From DASSBR01 sp035688265 (lineage in GTDB: Bacteria > Pseudomonadota > Gammaproteobacteria > Natronospirales > DASSBR01): DNA of 64,000 nucleotides. Location of the stretch: positions 1 to 64,000 of the forward strand of contig DASSNE010000014.1 in assembly GCA_035688265.1 (NCBI GenBank). Reading direction: 5' to 3'. Positions 1 through 8,108 of the stretch are shown piece by piece; the stretch's first letter is position 1; each line of letters opens with the position of its first letter. The position numbers were made by a program, and so were the translations under genes. The notes beneath the pieces were generated by a model. The model saw only the letters and a program-made list of their open reading frames with translations, did not search any database and had not been told where the DNA came from.

Positions 1-22
1 TTAAACTGCCTACTTGTCTCAT
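1..22 (-). CDS. Start of an unidentified gene running off the left edge
   Basis: On the minus strand a strong ribosome binding site (AAGGAG, five bases before an ATG at 22) precedes an open frame reading M-R-Q-V-G-S-L before the window ends. It lies downstream of accA in the same direction. In many gammaproteobacteria tilS follows accA, but seven residues do not allow that or any other identification. The call rests on the RBS-ATG spacing alone. Confidence 0.3.
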
Positions 23-104
23 AGTTTCTCCTTAGCGTGTTGCTTGGCGGCTCACGCTTTGGAGTTACTATGAGGCGTCCGGAATTGTCAAACTCCGACT
101 GCCT

Positions 105-121
105 CCCCAGCAGAGCTGGGG
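105..121. other. Short perfect hairpin downstream of accA
   Basis: CCCCAGC and GCTGGGG form a perfect 7-bp stem with a 3-nt loop (AGA), about 45 bp beyond the accA stop. No T-run follows in the direction of accA transcription, so a rho-independent terminator is not clearly supported. It could still slow polymerase or protect the 3' end of the accA message. Confidence 0.4.
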
Positions 122-134
122 GGTCTCCCGCTTG

Positions 135-162
135 GACTAGCCACTAGCGACTAGCCACTTTC
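135..162. repeat. Degenerate heptamer array R1
   Basis: Four consecutive 7-bp units read GACTAGC, CACTAGC, GACTAGC and CACTTTC, ending 3 bp from the accA stop codon. The same 7-bp periodicity with related unit sequences appears at 19051-19126, 35625-35666, 48866-48933 and, with a different unit, 41171-41205. It resembles the short tandemly repeated (STRR) heptamers known in cyanobacteria in organisation, though not necessarily in origin. Confidence 0.75.
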
Positions 163-165
163 CCG

Positions 166-1122
166 TCACCCCTTGTACTGCCCGTACGCCATGATTCGCT
201 GGTCGCGCAACGCGAGCATGTCGTCGATGCTAATGTCGTCGAGCGCGTCGAGCTGTTCGAGCAGGTAGTTCTTGACCGTCTCGGCCATCGCGGCGGGGTC
301 GCGGTGGGCGCCGCCGAGCGGTTCTTCGAGTACGGCGTCGACGAGGCCGAGTTCTTTCAACCGGCCGGACGTGATGCACATCGCTTCCGCGGCGTCGGAA
401 GCCTTGTCGGCGCTCTTCCACAGGATTGAGGCGCAGCCTTCGGGACTGATGACGGAGTAAGTTGCATACTGCAGCATGGCGAGGCGGTCGCCGACGCCGA
501 TCGCCAGTGCTCCGCCGGAGCCGCCTTCGCCGATGACGGTGCAGAGAATCGGCGTTTTGAGTTCCGGCATGACGAGCAGGTTGCGGGCGATGGCTTCGCT
601 TTGGCCGCGCTCTTCGGCGCCGACGCCGGGATAGGCGCCGGGGGTGTCGATGAAGGTGATGATCGGCAGGTGGAAGCGCTCGGCGAGTTGCATCAGCCGG
701 AGTGCCTTGCGGTATCCCTCGGGTTTGGGCATGCCGAAGTTGCGGCGGACTTTTTCCCTGGTGTCCCTGCCCTTTTGCTCGCCGATGACCATGACGGGCC
801 GGCCGTCGAGGCGCGCCGGGCCGCCGACAATGGCCGGGTCGTCGGCGTACATGCGGTCGCCGTGGAGTTCTTCGAAGTCGGTGAAGATGCGGGAGATGTA
901 GTCGAGCGCGTACGGGCGCTGCGGGTGGCGCGCGAGTTGCGACACTTGCCACGGCGTCAGGCTGTTGAAGATCGATTCGGTCAGCGTACGGCTTTTGGCC
1001 TGCAGGCGCTCGATTTCGTCGCCAATGTTGATCGCGGAGTCGTCGCCGACGTAGCGCAGTTCCTCGATCTTGGCTTCGAGTTCGGCGATGGGCTGTTCAA
1101 ATTCGAGAAAGTTGAGGTTCAT
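166..1122 (-). CDS. accA: Acetyl-CoA carboxylase carboxyltransferase subunit alpha
   Basis: Alpha subunit of the carboxyltransferase that moves the carboxyl group from carboxybiotin to acetyl-CoA, giving malonyl-CoA for fatty acid synthesis in the cytoplasm. It is 318 aa from the ATG at 1122 (a TTG lies one codon earlier), close to the usual 319. The N-terminus MNLNFLEFEQPIAELEAK is the family start, followed by the crotonase-like fold with the Gly-rich stretch EGGSGGALAIGVGD. It is the last identifiable gene of the lipid A/dnaE cluster. The partner accD lies at 59908-60813. The order dnaE-accA is conserved in gammaproteobacteria. Confidence 0.98.
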   Translation of the reverse strand: MNLNFLEFEQPIAELEAKIEELRYVGDDSAINIGDEIERLQAKSRTLTESIFNSLTPWQVSQLARHPQRPYALDYISRIFTDFEELHGDRMYADDPAIVGGPARLDGRPVMVIGEQKGRDTREKVRRNFGMPKPEGYRKALRLMQLAERFHLPIITFIDTPGAYPGVGAEERGQSEAIARNLLVMPELKTPILCTVIGEGGSGGALAIGVGDRLAMLQYATYSVISPEGCASILWKSADKASDAAEAMCITSGRLKELGLVDAVLEEPLGGAHRDPAAMAETVKNYLLEQLDALDDISIDDMLALRDQRIMAYGQYKG

Positions 1123-1229
1123 CAATTATTCGCGTTACGCCCGAAAAATTGGCGGTACAAACTAGCTTATCATCGGCTTTAGGGCAAGGGATTGCGCGCC
1201 TTCGGGGCTGTAGCTTCGTTTTCGGCGCC

Positions 1230-1328
1230 CGCTCCGGCAGGTATTTGCAGGGACGCCGTAGATCCGTCCGTGGAGGCTCTGGGTTCGGCATCCTGCCTCA
1301 CACAGCCCTGCAAACACCTGCCGGAGCG
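1230..1328. repeat. Palindromic element P1 (53-nt core, 23-bp arms) between accA and dnaE
   Basis: Arms 1230-1252 and 1306-1328 are inverted repeats (22 of 23 positions complementary) around a 53-nt core that begins ACGCCGT. The core matches the core of a second element at 5595-5689 in both length and sequence, while the arms differ entirely but remain self-complementary. In the 1123-1355 gap between dnaE and accA this is the only clear structure; the accA-proximal 100 bp must hold any accA promoter but shows no convincing boxes. Confidence 0.75.
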
Positions 1329-1355
1329 TGCACCTTCGCTGACGCGGGTCCGGCA

Positions 1356-4300
1356 TCAGGCGGTCAATGCTTCCTGTGAGGGTTGCGGGCGGCCGTATTT
1401 GAGGCGTATCGCTTCAGCACCGGCGACCTCCGCGAGTGTTTTGAGCAGGGCCTCTGTGGGCCTCACCCGCCATTCGTCGTCGAGCGGCAGGTCGGCCTGT
1501 GCCGTCGGGCCGCGGTAGCGGATTGCGACCTTGCAGCGCCCCCCTTTGAACGGCTCCAGCGCCGCCTGCAGGCGGCCGATGAAGTCGGCGCGGGCGCACT
1601 GGTCGCTCTGCCAGTCGATCACCAGTGCGCGCACGAGCTTGTCGCGGATGGCGTCGATGCCGTAGACGCCGCGCACGGTAACGCGGTAGCCGTTGATGAA
1701 TTCGTCGAAGCCGAGTTTGCCTTCGCAGATGACGAGCTGGTCCTTGACGATCAGCGCGCGGTTCTGCTGCCAGATGTCGTCGAACAGCGTGGCTTCGATA
1801 CGGCCGGTGCGGTCGTCGAGCGTCAGGCTGACGCGGTTGCCGCGGCGGCGAATGTCGGCCACGAGGCCCGCGACGGTGACGACCCGCTTGCCGCCGCCGT
1901 AGCGGCCGTTCATCGACGGTTCCGGTTCGGCGGAAATCATTGCGCCGATGGTCGAGGTGACGATGTGGGCGAGGTCGGTTTCGTAGCGGGTGATCGGGTG
2001 GCCCGTGAGGTAGAGGCCGAGGGTTTCCTTTTCGGCGGTCAGCCGCGTCAGGTCGTCCCACTCCGGCACGTCCGGCGCGCTGGTAGCTGCCTCTACTTCT
2101 ATCTCTGCGGGTTCAGCTAAGCCGAACAGGTCGTTCTGGCCGGCTTCGAGCGCGGTCTTTTGCTGTTCGGCGCGCTGCAGGCTTTCGGCCAGCGCCTCGA
2201 TCAGCGCCGCCCGGTGCATTCCGAGGCTGTCGAAAGCGCCGGCGCGAATCAGCGCCTCGAGCACGCGGCGGTTGGCACGCTGGGTGTCAATGCGGCGACA
2301 CAGGTCGTCGAGGTCGCGGAAGCGGCCCTGTGCGCGCTCGGCAATCAGCATGTCGATTGCGCCCTTGCCGACGCCCTTGATCGCGCCGAGGCCGTAACGC
2401 ACCGCGCGCGGGCCGGCGACGGTGAACGCGTAGTCGGATTCGTTGACGTCGGGCGGCAGGATTTCGAGCTTCATGCTGCGCGCTTCGTCGATCAGCGTGA
2501 CGACCTTGTCGGTGTGGTCCATGTCCGCCGACAGCACGGCCGCCATGAAGGCTTCCGGGTAATGCGCCTTGAGCCACGCCGTCTGGTAGGTCAGCACGGC
2601 GTAGGCGGCCGAGTGGGATTTGTTGAAGCCGTAGCCGGCGAACTTTTCGATCAGGTCGAAAATCTCGGCGGCCAGCGCGGGCTCGATGCCGTTCGCGGTC
2701 GCGCCCTCGACGAACACGCTGCGCTGCTTGGCCATCTCCTCGGGCTTTTTCTTGCCCATTGCGCGACGCAGCAGGTCGGCGCCGCCGAGGGTATAGCCTG
2801 CCAGCACCTGTGCGGCCTGCATGACCTGTTCCTGGTACAGGATCACGCCGTAAGTCGGCTTCAGTACCGGCTCGAGGTTCGGGTGCGGATAAATGACTTC
2901 GGCGCGGCCGTGCTTGCGGTTGATGAAGTCGTCCACCATGCCGGATTGCAGCGGCCCCGGCCGGAACAGCGCGACCAGCGCGATCACGTCTTCGAAGGTG
3001 TCCGGCTGCAGCTTGCGGATCAGGTCCTTCATGCCGCGCGATTCAACCTGGAAAACGGCCGTGGTCTCGCCGCGCTTGATCAGGTCGAACGTCGCCTTGT
3101 CGTCCATCGGCAGCGCCGCCATGTCGAGCGGCGGCTCGCCCTGCTCCGCGCGGGCGGCGTTGATCGTCGCGACCGCATGATCGATGATCGTCAGCGTGCG
3201 CAGGCCCAGGAAGTCGAACTTGACCAGGCCGACCGCCTCGACGTCGTCCTTGTCGAGCTGCGTCACGGCGTTGCCGCCGCCCTGTTCGACGTAGAGCGGC
3301 GTATATTCGGTCAGCGGCGCCGGCGCGATGACCACGCCGCCGGCGTGTTTGCCGGCATTGCGTGTCAGGCCCTCCAGCTTGCGCGCCAGGTCGACCAGCG
3401 TGCGGATTTCTTCGTCGTCGCGGTAGGCGGCGGCAAATTCCTCGTCCTGTTCCAGCGCCTTGTCGAGCGTCATGCCCAGTTCGAACGGGATCATCTTGGC
3501 AATGCGGTCGACGTAGCCGTAAGGATGGCCCAGCACGCGGCCGACATCGCGCACCACCGCGCGCGCCGCCATCGTGCCATAGGTGATGATCTGCGAGACG
3601 TGGTCGCGGCCGTAACGCTCGGCGACGTAGTCGATGACGCGGTCGCGGCCTTCCATGCAGAAGTCGACGTCGAAGTCCGGCATCGACACGCGTTCCGGAT
3701 TCAGGAAGCGTTCGAACAGCAGGTCGAAGGCCAACGGGTCGAGATCGGTGATACCCAGCGCCCAGGCGACGACCGAACCGGCGCCGGAGCCGCGGCCGGG
3801 GCCGACCGGCACGCCGTGTCCGCGCGACCAGCGGATGAAGTCGGCGACGATCAGGAAGTAACCGGGAAAGCCCATGTCGACGATGACCTTGAGCTCGCGC
3901 TCCAGGCGCTCGCGGTAAGGCTTGTCGCGTACCTCGGTATCTTCGCCGTCGGCAAGCGGCAACCGTGCCAGGCGCGCCTCGAGCCCCGCCTCGGCCTCGC
4001 GCCGGAGATGCGTCTCGACGTCGCTGCCGTCCGGCACCGGGAACGCGGGCAGGAAGTTCTGGCCGAGGCGCAGTTCCAGGTTGCAGCGGCGCGCGATCTC
4101 GACGCTGTTTTCAAGCGCCTCGGGCAGATCGTCGAACAGCGCCGCCATTTCGTCGGCCGTGCGCAGGTACTGCTGATCGCTGTAGCGGCGCGCGCGCCGC
4201 GGGTCGTCGAGCGTGCGGCCGTCGTGAATGCAGACGCGCGCCTCGTGCGCCTCGAAATCGTCCGCGCTCAGGAAGCGCACGTCGTTGGTGGCGACCACCG

Positions 4301-4874
4301 GCAGGCCCTTTTTGCCTGCCAGCGCCACCGCGGCGGCGACGTGGGCTTCTTCGCCTTCCCGGCCGGTGCGCGTCAACTCGAGGTAATAGGCGTCGGGAAA
4401 CAGGCTGGCCCAGCGCTCGGCGGCCGCGACGGCAATATCCTCGCGCCCTGCCAGCAGTGCGCGCCCGACCTCGCCCTCGCGTGCGCCGGACAAGGCGATC
4501 AGCCCGTCGGTATGACCGCCAAGCCAGTCGCGCTCGATCATCGGCAGGCCGTGATGCTGGCCCTCGCGAAAACTGCGCGTAATCAACTCGGACAACTGCA
4601 GGTAGCCGGCGCGGTTGCGGCAAAACAGCGTCAGCCGGTGCGGCGGCTCCTGCGCCTCGTCCGCCCGTACCCATAGATCTGTGCCGATGATCGGCTTGAT
4701 GCCGCGCTTTTGTGCCTGCCGGTAAAACTTGACCAGCGCGAACAGGTTGGATTGGTCGGACAGACCCACTGCCGGCATGCCGTTCGCGGCGATCGCGTCC
4801 ATCAGCGACGGAATGCGGATGACGCTGTCGGATAACGAGAATTCGGTGTGAATTCGAAGGTGGACGAAGTTCAT
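1356..4874 (-). CDS. dnaE: DNA polymerase III alpha subunit
   Basis: Catalytic subunit of the replicative polymerase III holoenzyme. It is 1172 aa (E. coli 1160). The N-terminal PHP domain opens with HLRIHTEFSLSD. The polymerase palm carries the catalytic aspartates in MPDFDVDF near residue 400. The finger region includes GYGFNKSHSAAYA, and a C-terminal OB fold begins around VVTVAGLVADIRRR. The start overlaps the rnhB stop as ATGA, so it is translationally coupled downstream of lpxB-rnhB, as in E. coli. No frameshift or missing catalytic residue is seen. Confidence 0.99.
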   Translation of the reverse strand: MNFVHLRIHTEFSLSDSVIRIPSLMDAIAANGMPAVGLSDQSNLFALVKFYRQAQKRGIKPIIGTDLWVRADEAQEPPHRLTLFCRNRAGYLQLSELITRSFREGQHHGLPMIERDWLGGHTDGLIALSGAREGEVGRALLAGREDIAVAAAERWASLFPDAYYLELTRTGREGEEAHVAAAVALAGKKGLPVVATNDVRFLSADDFEAHEARVCIHDGRTLDDPRRARRYSDQQYLRTADEMAALFDDLPEALENSVEIARRCNLELRLGQNFLPAFPVPDGSDVETHLRREAEAGLEARLARLPLADGEDTEVRDKPYRERLERELKVIVDMGFPGYFLIVADFIRWSRGHGVPVGPGRGSGAGSVVAWALGITDLDPLAFDLLFERFLNPERVSMPDFDVDFCMEGRDRVIDYVAERYGRDHVSQIITYGTMAARAVVRDVGRVLGHPYGYVDRIAKMIPFELGMTLDKALEQDEEFAAAYRDDEEIRTLVDLARKLEGLTRNAGKHAGGVVIAPAPLTEYTPLYVEQGGGNAVTQLDKDDVEAVGLVKFDFLGLRTLTIIDHAVATINAARAEQGEPPLDMAALPMDDKATFDLIKRGETTAVFQVESRGMKDLIRKLQPDTFEDVIALVALFRPGPLQSGMVDDFINRKHGRAEVIYPHPNLEPVLKPTYGVILYQEQVMQAAQVLAGYTLGGADLLRRAMGKKKPEEMAKQRSVFVEGATANGIEPALAAEIFDLIEKFAGYGFNKSHSAAYAVLTYQTAWLKAHYPEAFMAAVLSADMDHTDKVVTLIDEARSMKLEILPPDVNESDYAFTVAGPRAVRYGLGAIKGVGKGAIDMLIAERAQGRFRDLDDLCRRIDTQRANRRVLEALIRAGAFDSLGMHRAALIEALAESLQRAEQQKTALEAGQNDLFGLAEPAEIEVEAATSAPDVPEWDDLTRLTAEKETLGLYLTGHPITRYETDLAHIVTSTIGAMISAEPEPSMNGRYGGGKRVVTVAGLVADIRRRGNRVSLTLDDRTGRIEATLFDDIWQQNRALIVKDQLVICEGKLGFDEFINGYRVTVRGVYGIDAIRDKLVRALVIDWQSDQCARADFIGRLQAALEPFKGGRCKVAIRYRGPTAQADLPLDDEWRVRPTEALLKTLAEVAGAEAIRLKYGRPQPSQEALTA

Positions 4875-5515
4875 GAGGCGAATTCGGGCTCGAACAGCGC
4901 CGGCTCGACTGTCGTTTCGTCAAGAGCCAGATCGAGGCAGCGCCGGACCGGCGCGAAGCTGCGGCGATGAATCGGGCAGGCGCCGAGGGAATCCAGCGCC
5001 GCAAAATGCTGCGGCGTCGAGTAGCCCTTGTGGGACGCGAAGCCGTAACCCGGCCATTGGCTGTCCATCTCGACCATCAGCGCATCGCGGTGCACCTTGG
5101 CGACGATCGATGCCGCGCTGATCGATACGACGAGGTCGTCGCCGCCGACGATCGCCTGCGATGGCATCGACACCTGCGGACAATGCAGGCCATCGACCAG
5201 GATCCGCCGGGGCGCAACAGGCAGGCCGCTGATCGCCCGGGCCATCGCCAACAGCGAGGCCTGGAAAATATTGATGCGGTCGATTTCCTCGACTTCGGCA
5301 ACCCCCACCGCCCAGCCGAGCGCGCGCGCCTTGATACGCGCCGCGAGCCGCTCGCGCTCTTCCGGGGGAACGCGCTTGGAATCGCGCAGACAGTTGATGC
5401 GCGCCGCTTCCGGATCGAGGATCACTGCGGCGGCGACGACCGGCCCCGCCAGCGGCCCCCGGCCGACTTCGTCAACACCGGCGGTAAAGCCATCGATCTC
5501 GGAGTAGCGTTTCAT
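4871..5515 (-). CDS. rnhB: Ribonuclease HII
   Basis: Endonuclease that cuts the RNA strand of RNA-DNA hybrids and initiates removal of single ribonucleotides misincorporated in DNA. It is 214 aa, a typical length. The active-site motif DEVGRGPLAGPVVAAAV begins at residue 15 with the first two acidic ligands, and the later acidic positions lie in ILVDG and AKVHRD. It is coupled to dnaE by an ATGA overlap, and lpxB lies upstream beyond palindromic element P2. Confidence 0.97.
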   Translation of the reverse strand: MKRYSEIDGFTAGVDEVGRGPLAGPVVAAAVILDPEAARINCLRDSKRVPPEERERLAARIKARALGWAVGVAEVEEIDRINIFQASLLAMARAISGLPVAPRRILVDGLHCPQVSMPSQAIVGGDDLVVSISAASIVAKVHRDALMVEMDSQWPGYGFASHKGYSTPQHFAALDSLGACPIHRRSFAPVRRCLDLALDETTVEPALFEPEFAS

Positions 5516-5594
5516 GCGTCGGCTATTCTAACGGAAGAAGCGCCGGTGTCGGAGGTGACGGCACGACAGCCTCTGAGGCTTGACGTGGGGGCGA

Positions 5595-5689
5595 TGGGGT
5601 AGCTCCTTCCGAGAGACGCCGTGAATACATCCCTGTAGGCTTCCCTCGAACATCCCTGTCCTCAGAGACTCTCGGAAGAAGCTACCCCA
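5595..5689. repeat. Palindromic element P2 (53-nt core, 21-bp arms) overlapping the lpxB 3' end
   Basis: Arms 5595-5615 and 5669-5689 are complementary at 20 of 21 positions and flank a 53-nt core starting ACGCCGTGAATACATCCCTG. The core aligns with the core of P1 (1253-1305), sharing ACGCCGT, GGCT and the CATCC/TCCTCA region. The right arm and part of the core lie inside the lpxB reading frame and encode its last residues GVASSESL plus the stop, so the element has become the lpxB 3' end. Confidence 0.78.
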
Positions 5690-6852
5690 CCGCCTCGAAA
5701 CGTTGATGCGTGTCCCTCCACCAATTCCAATACGGCTTCCGCGGCCCGGCTGCTGGCGTCCCGCGCGAGCGTCGCTGCAATCGGCGCAAACGCTTCCAGC
5801 TGGCGGGCGCGGGTATCCGGATCGTCGAGCAGATCCGCCATTGCGGGAGTCAGCAAATCCGCCCGCGCGCGCTCCTGCAGGAATTCCGGGACGATCTCTC
5901 GGCCGGCCAGCAGGTTCGGTAACGAGACGTGTTCGATCTTGAGCAGCCCCAGGCCTTGCACGATCACCCTGGTCATGGGCGCCAGGCGGTAGGCTACCGC
6001 CATCGGGCGCGCCAGCAGCATGGCTTCGAGGGCTGCCGTACCGGACGCGAGGAGTACCGCGTCGGCCGCCGACATTACTTCGCGGGAGTGGCCTTCGATC
6101 AGGCGCAGGTCCAGTTTGTAGTTACGGCCTTCCCGGAGGGAATCGAAATGTCTCGCCAAGGTCGGCGACGCCATCGGTGCCGCTATGATCAGCCCTGGAA
6201 ACTGCTCGGTCAGCCGCTCCGCGGTTTCCAGGAACAACGGCGCGAGCCGGTCGAGTTCATTGCGTCGGCTGCCGGGCAGCAGCGCGAGGACATTGCTGTC
6301 GGGCGGCCACTTCAGCCGTCGTCGCGCTTCGGCGCGGTCGGGCACGGCGGCGATTTCATCGGCCAAGGGATGACCGACGAAAACGGCGTCGATGCCGCGC
6401 GCGTCGTACAGGTCTTTCTCGAATGGCAGCAGCGCGAGCACCCGATCCACTGCCTTGGCGATCGTCTTGATCCGTCCGGCGCGCCACGCCCAGATCGACG
6501 GGCTGACGTACTGGATCGTGCGCAGGCCGCGGGCCTTGAGGCGCGCTTCGAGGCCGAGGTTGAAGTCGGGAGAGTCGATGCCGACGAAGACGTCGGGCTT
6601 GAGATCGGTGAAGTCACGCACCAGGCGGCGGCGGAATGCCAGCAGACCCGGCAAGTGCTCGACGACTTCGGCGATACCGGTGACCGCGAGCCGTTCGCTG
6701 TCCGCCAGCACTTCGCAGCCGGCGGCGGCCATCGCCGGCCCCGCGACGCCCACGAATCGCGCATCCGGCCGGCGGGCGCGGATCGCCTTGATCAGGCCGG
6801 CGCCCAACAAATCGCCGGAGCTTTCCCCGGCCACAAGGCCGATGGTGGTCAT
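5662..6852 (-). CDS. lpxB: Lipid-A-disaccharide synthase
   Basis: Glycosyltransferase (GT19) that condenses UDP-2,3-diacylglucosamine with lipid X to make the lipid A disaccharide at the inner membrane. It is 396 aa. The N-terminus TTIGLVAGESSGDLLGAGLI is the family signature, and LLPGSRRNELDRLAPLF and the SGTAALEAMLL sugar-nucleotide region follow. It starts a few bases after the lpxA stop. The final residues GVASSESL are encoded by repeat element P2, so the native C-terminus was probably replaced or lengthened without harming the core fold (inference). Confidence 0.98.
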   Translation of the reverse strand: MTTIGLVAGESSGDLLGAGLIKAIRARRPDARFVGVAGPAMAAAGCEVLADSERLAVTGIAEVVEHLPGLLAFRRRLVRDFTDLKPDVFVGIDSPDFNLGLEARLKARGLRTIQYVSPSIWAWRAGRIKTIAKAVDRVLALLPFEKDLYDARGIDAVFVGHPLADEIAAVPDRAEARRRLKWPPDSNVLALLPGSRRNELDRLAPLFLETAERLTEQFPGLIIAAPMASPTLARHFDSLREGRNYKLDLRLIEGHSREVMSAADAVLLASGTAALEAMLLARPMAVAYRLAPMTRVIVQGLGLLKIEHVSLPNLLAGREIVPEFLQERARADLLTPAMADLLDDPDTRARQLEAFAPIAATLARDASSRAAEAVLELVEGHASTFRGGGVASSESL

Positions 6853-6855
6853 GGG

Positions 6856-7641
6856 TTAGCGGATAATCCCGCGTTCGCTGTTTTCCAGGAATTCGGACAG
6901 CACGACGATTTCGGGCTGCGTCGCCGCCAGCTCGGCGAGCTGTTCGCGTGCCTCTTCCAGCCGCAGGCCGTTGCGGTACAGCAGTTTGTAGGCGCGCTTG
7001 ATGTTGGTAATCTGCTCGGCAGTAAATCCGCGCCGGCGCAGGCCTTCGCTGTTGATGCCGAACGGTTGTGCGGGCATGCCGGACGCGGTCACGTACGGCG
7101 GCACGTCGCGCGTCAACCCGGTGTCCATGCCGCAGAAACTGTAGCGGCCGACGCGGCAGAACTGGTGCACCTTGGTGAAGCCGCCGAGGTTGGCGAACGA
7201 GTCGATGTGCACGTGCCCTGCCAGCGTGACGGCATTGGCGAGGATGTTGTCGTCGCCGATCACGCAGTCATGGGCGATATGCACGTACGCCATGATCCAG
7301 TTGTCGTTGCCGATCGTGGTCGCGCCCCGGTCCTGAATCGTGCCGCGGTTGATGGTCACGTACTCGCGAATCGTATTGCGATCGCCGATTTCGAGCCGGG
7401 TCGGCTCGCCGTCGTATTTCTTGTCCTGCGGATCCTCGCCGATCGACGCGAACTGGTAGATCCGGTTTTCGCGGCCGATCCGCGTCGGGCCGCGAATCAC
7501 GACGTGCGGGCCGATCCACGTTCCCGGCCCGATTTCGACGTCCGCACCGATGACCGCAAACGGCCCGATGCTGACATCTTCCCCCAGTTGCGCGCCCGGA
7601 TCGACGACGGCGCGCTCATCGACCTCCCTGCAGTCGATCAA
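6856..7641 (-). CDS. lpxA: UDP-N-acetylglucosamine acyltransferase
   Basis: First step of lipid A synthesis: transfers an R-3-hydroxyacyl chain from ACP to UDP-GlcNAc. I place the start at a TTG (7641) that overlaps the fabZ TGA as TTGA, giving 261 aa beginning MIDCREVDERAVVDPGAQ and matching the family N-terminus; no in-frame ATG fits. Hexapeptide repeats (IGPFAVIGADVEIGPG, IGDRNTIREYVTINRG) form the left-handed helix, and the catalytic His lies in YVHIAHDCVIGDD. The C-terminal helical domain is complete. It sits in the order lpxD-fabZ-lpxA-lpxB. Confidence 0.97.
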   Translation of the reverse strand: MIDCREVDERAVVDPGAQLGEDVSIGPFAVIGADVEIGPGTWIGPHVVIRGPTRIGRENRIYQFASIGEDPQDKKYDGEPTRLEIGDRNTIREYVTINRGTIQDRGATTIGNDNWIMAYVHIAHDCVIGDDNILANAVTLAGHVHIDSFANLGGFTKVHQFCRVGRYSFCGMDTGLTRDVPPYVTASGMPAQPFGINSEGLRRRGFTAEQITNIKRAYKLLYRNGLRLEEAREQLAELAATQPEIVVLSEFLENSERGIIR

Positions 7642-8108
7642 GGCGACAAATCCTTCGACGCGCACATGAACTGCGCTTCGGCTGCGAGGTTGCCGTCGAC
7701 TTCGGCGCGACCCTTGAACCGCCAGACGCTGCGCACCGCGCGCGTCAGCTGCACCTTGAGCACCAGCTGGTCGCCCGGCTCGACCGGCCGCTTGAAGCGC
7801 GCGCCGTCGATCCCGACGAGGTAGTACAGGATATTGTCCGGTGGCGGATGGCCGAGCGTCTCGAACGCGAGCAGCCCGGTCGCCTGCGCCATCGCCTCCA
7901 GGATCATCACGCCCGGCATGACCGGCCGATGCGGGAAATGACCGGGGAAAAACGGCTCGTTGATGGTCACATTCTTGATAGCCGTCAACGACTCGCCCGG
8001 CGTGCAATCCAGCACCCGGTCCACCAGCAGGAACGGGTAGCGGTGCGGCAACTGCTGCAATATGCCGTGAATGTCCATGACGGGTCGGTCGACCGGTTTG
8101 TCGCTCAT
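7638..8108 (-). CDS. fabZ: 3-hydroxyacyl-ACP dehydratase FabZ
   Basis: Hot-dog-fold dehydratase of fatty acid elongation; it competes with LpxA/LpxD for hydroxyacyl-ACP. The ATG at 8108 overlaps the lpxD stop (ATGA) and gives 156 aa. Motifs are HRYPFLLVDRVLD and the catalytic FPGHFPHRPVMPGVMILEAM with its His and Glu. The gene is coupled to both lpxD and lpxA by 4-nt overlaps, so stoichiometry between saturated-chain and lipid A synthesis is probably set by coupled translation (inference). Confidence 0.98.
   Translation of the reverse strand: MSDKPVDRPVMDIHGILQQLPHRYPFLLVDRVLDCTPGESLTAIKNVTINEPFFPGHFPHRPVMPGVMILEAMAQATGLLAFETLGHPPPDNILYYLVGIDGARFKRPVEPGDQLVLKVQLTRAVRSVWRFKGRAEVDGNLAAEAQFMCASKDLSP

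Noticed and set aside
135..162. Heptamer array as a CRISPR fragment
   Set aside because: Units are 7 bp with no spacers of constant length, and no cas genes are present in the window.
2160..4676. 838-codon open frame on the plus strand within dnaE
   Set aside because: Shadow of a high-GC gene; the translation is Arg/His/Gln/Val-rich and matches no family, while dnaE on the other strand is complete.
5929..7824. 631-codon plus-strand frame across lpxB, lpxA and fabZ
   Set aside because: Crosses three well-recognised genes on the opposite strand with no RBS or family motifs.
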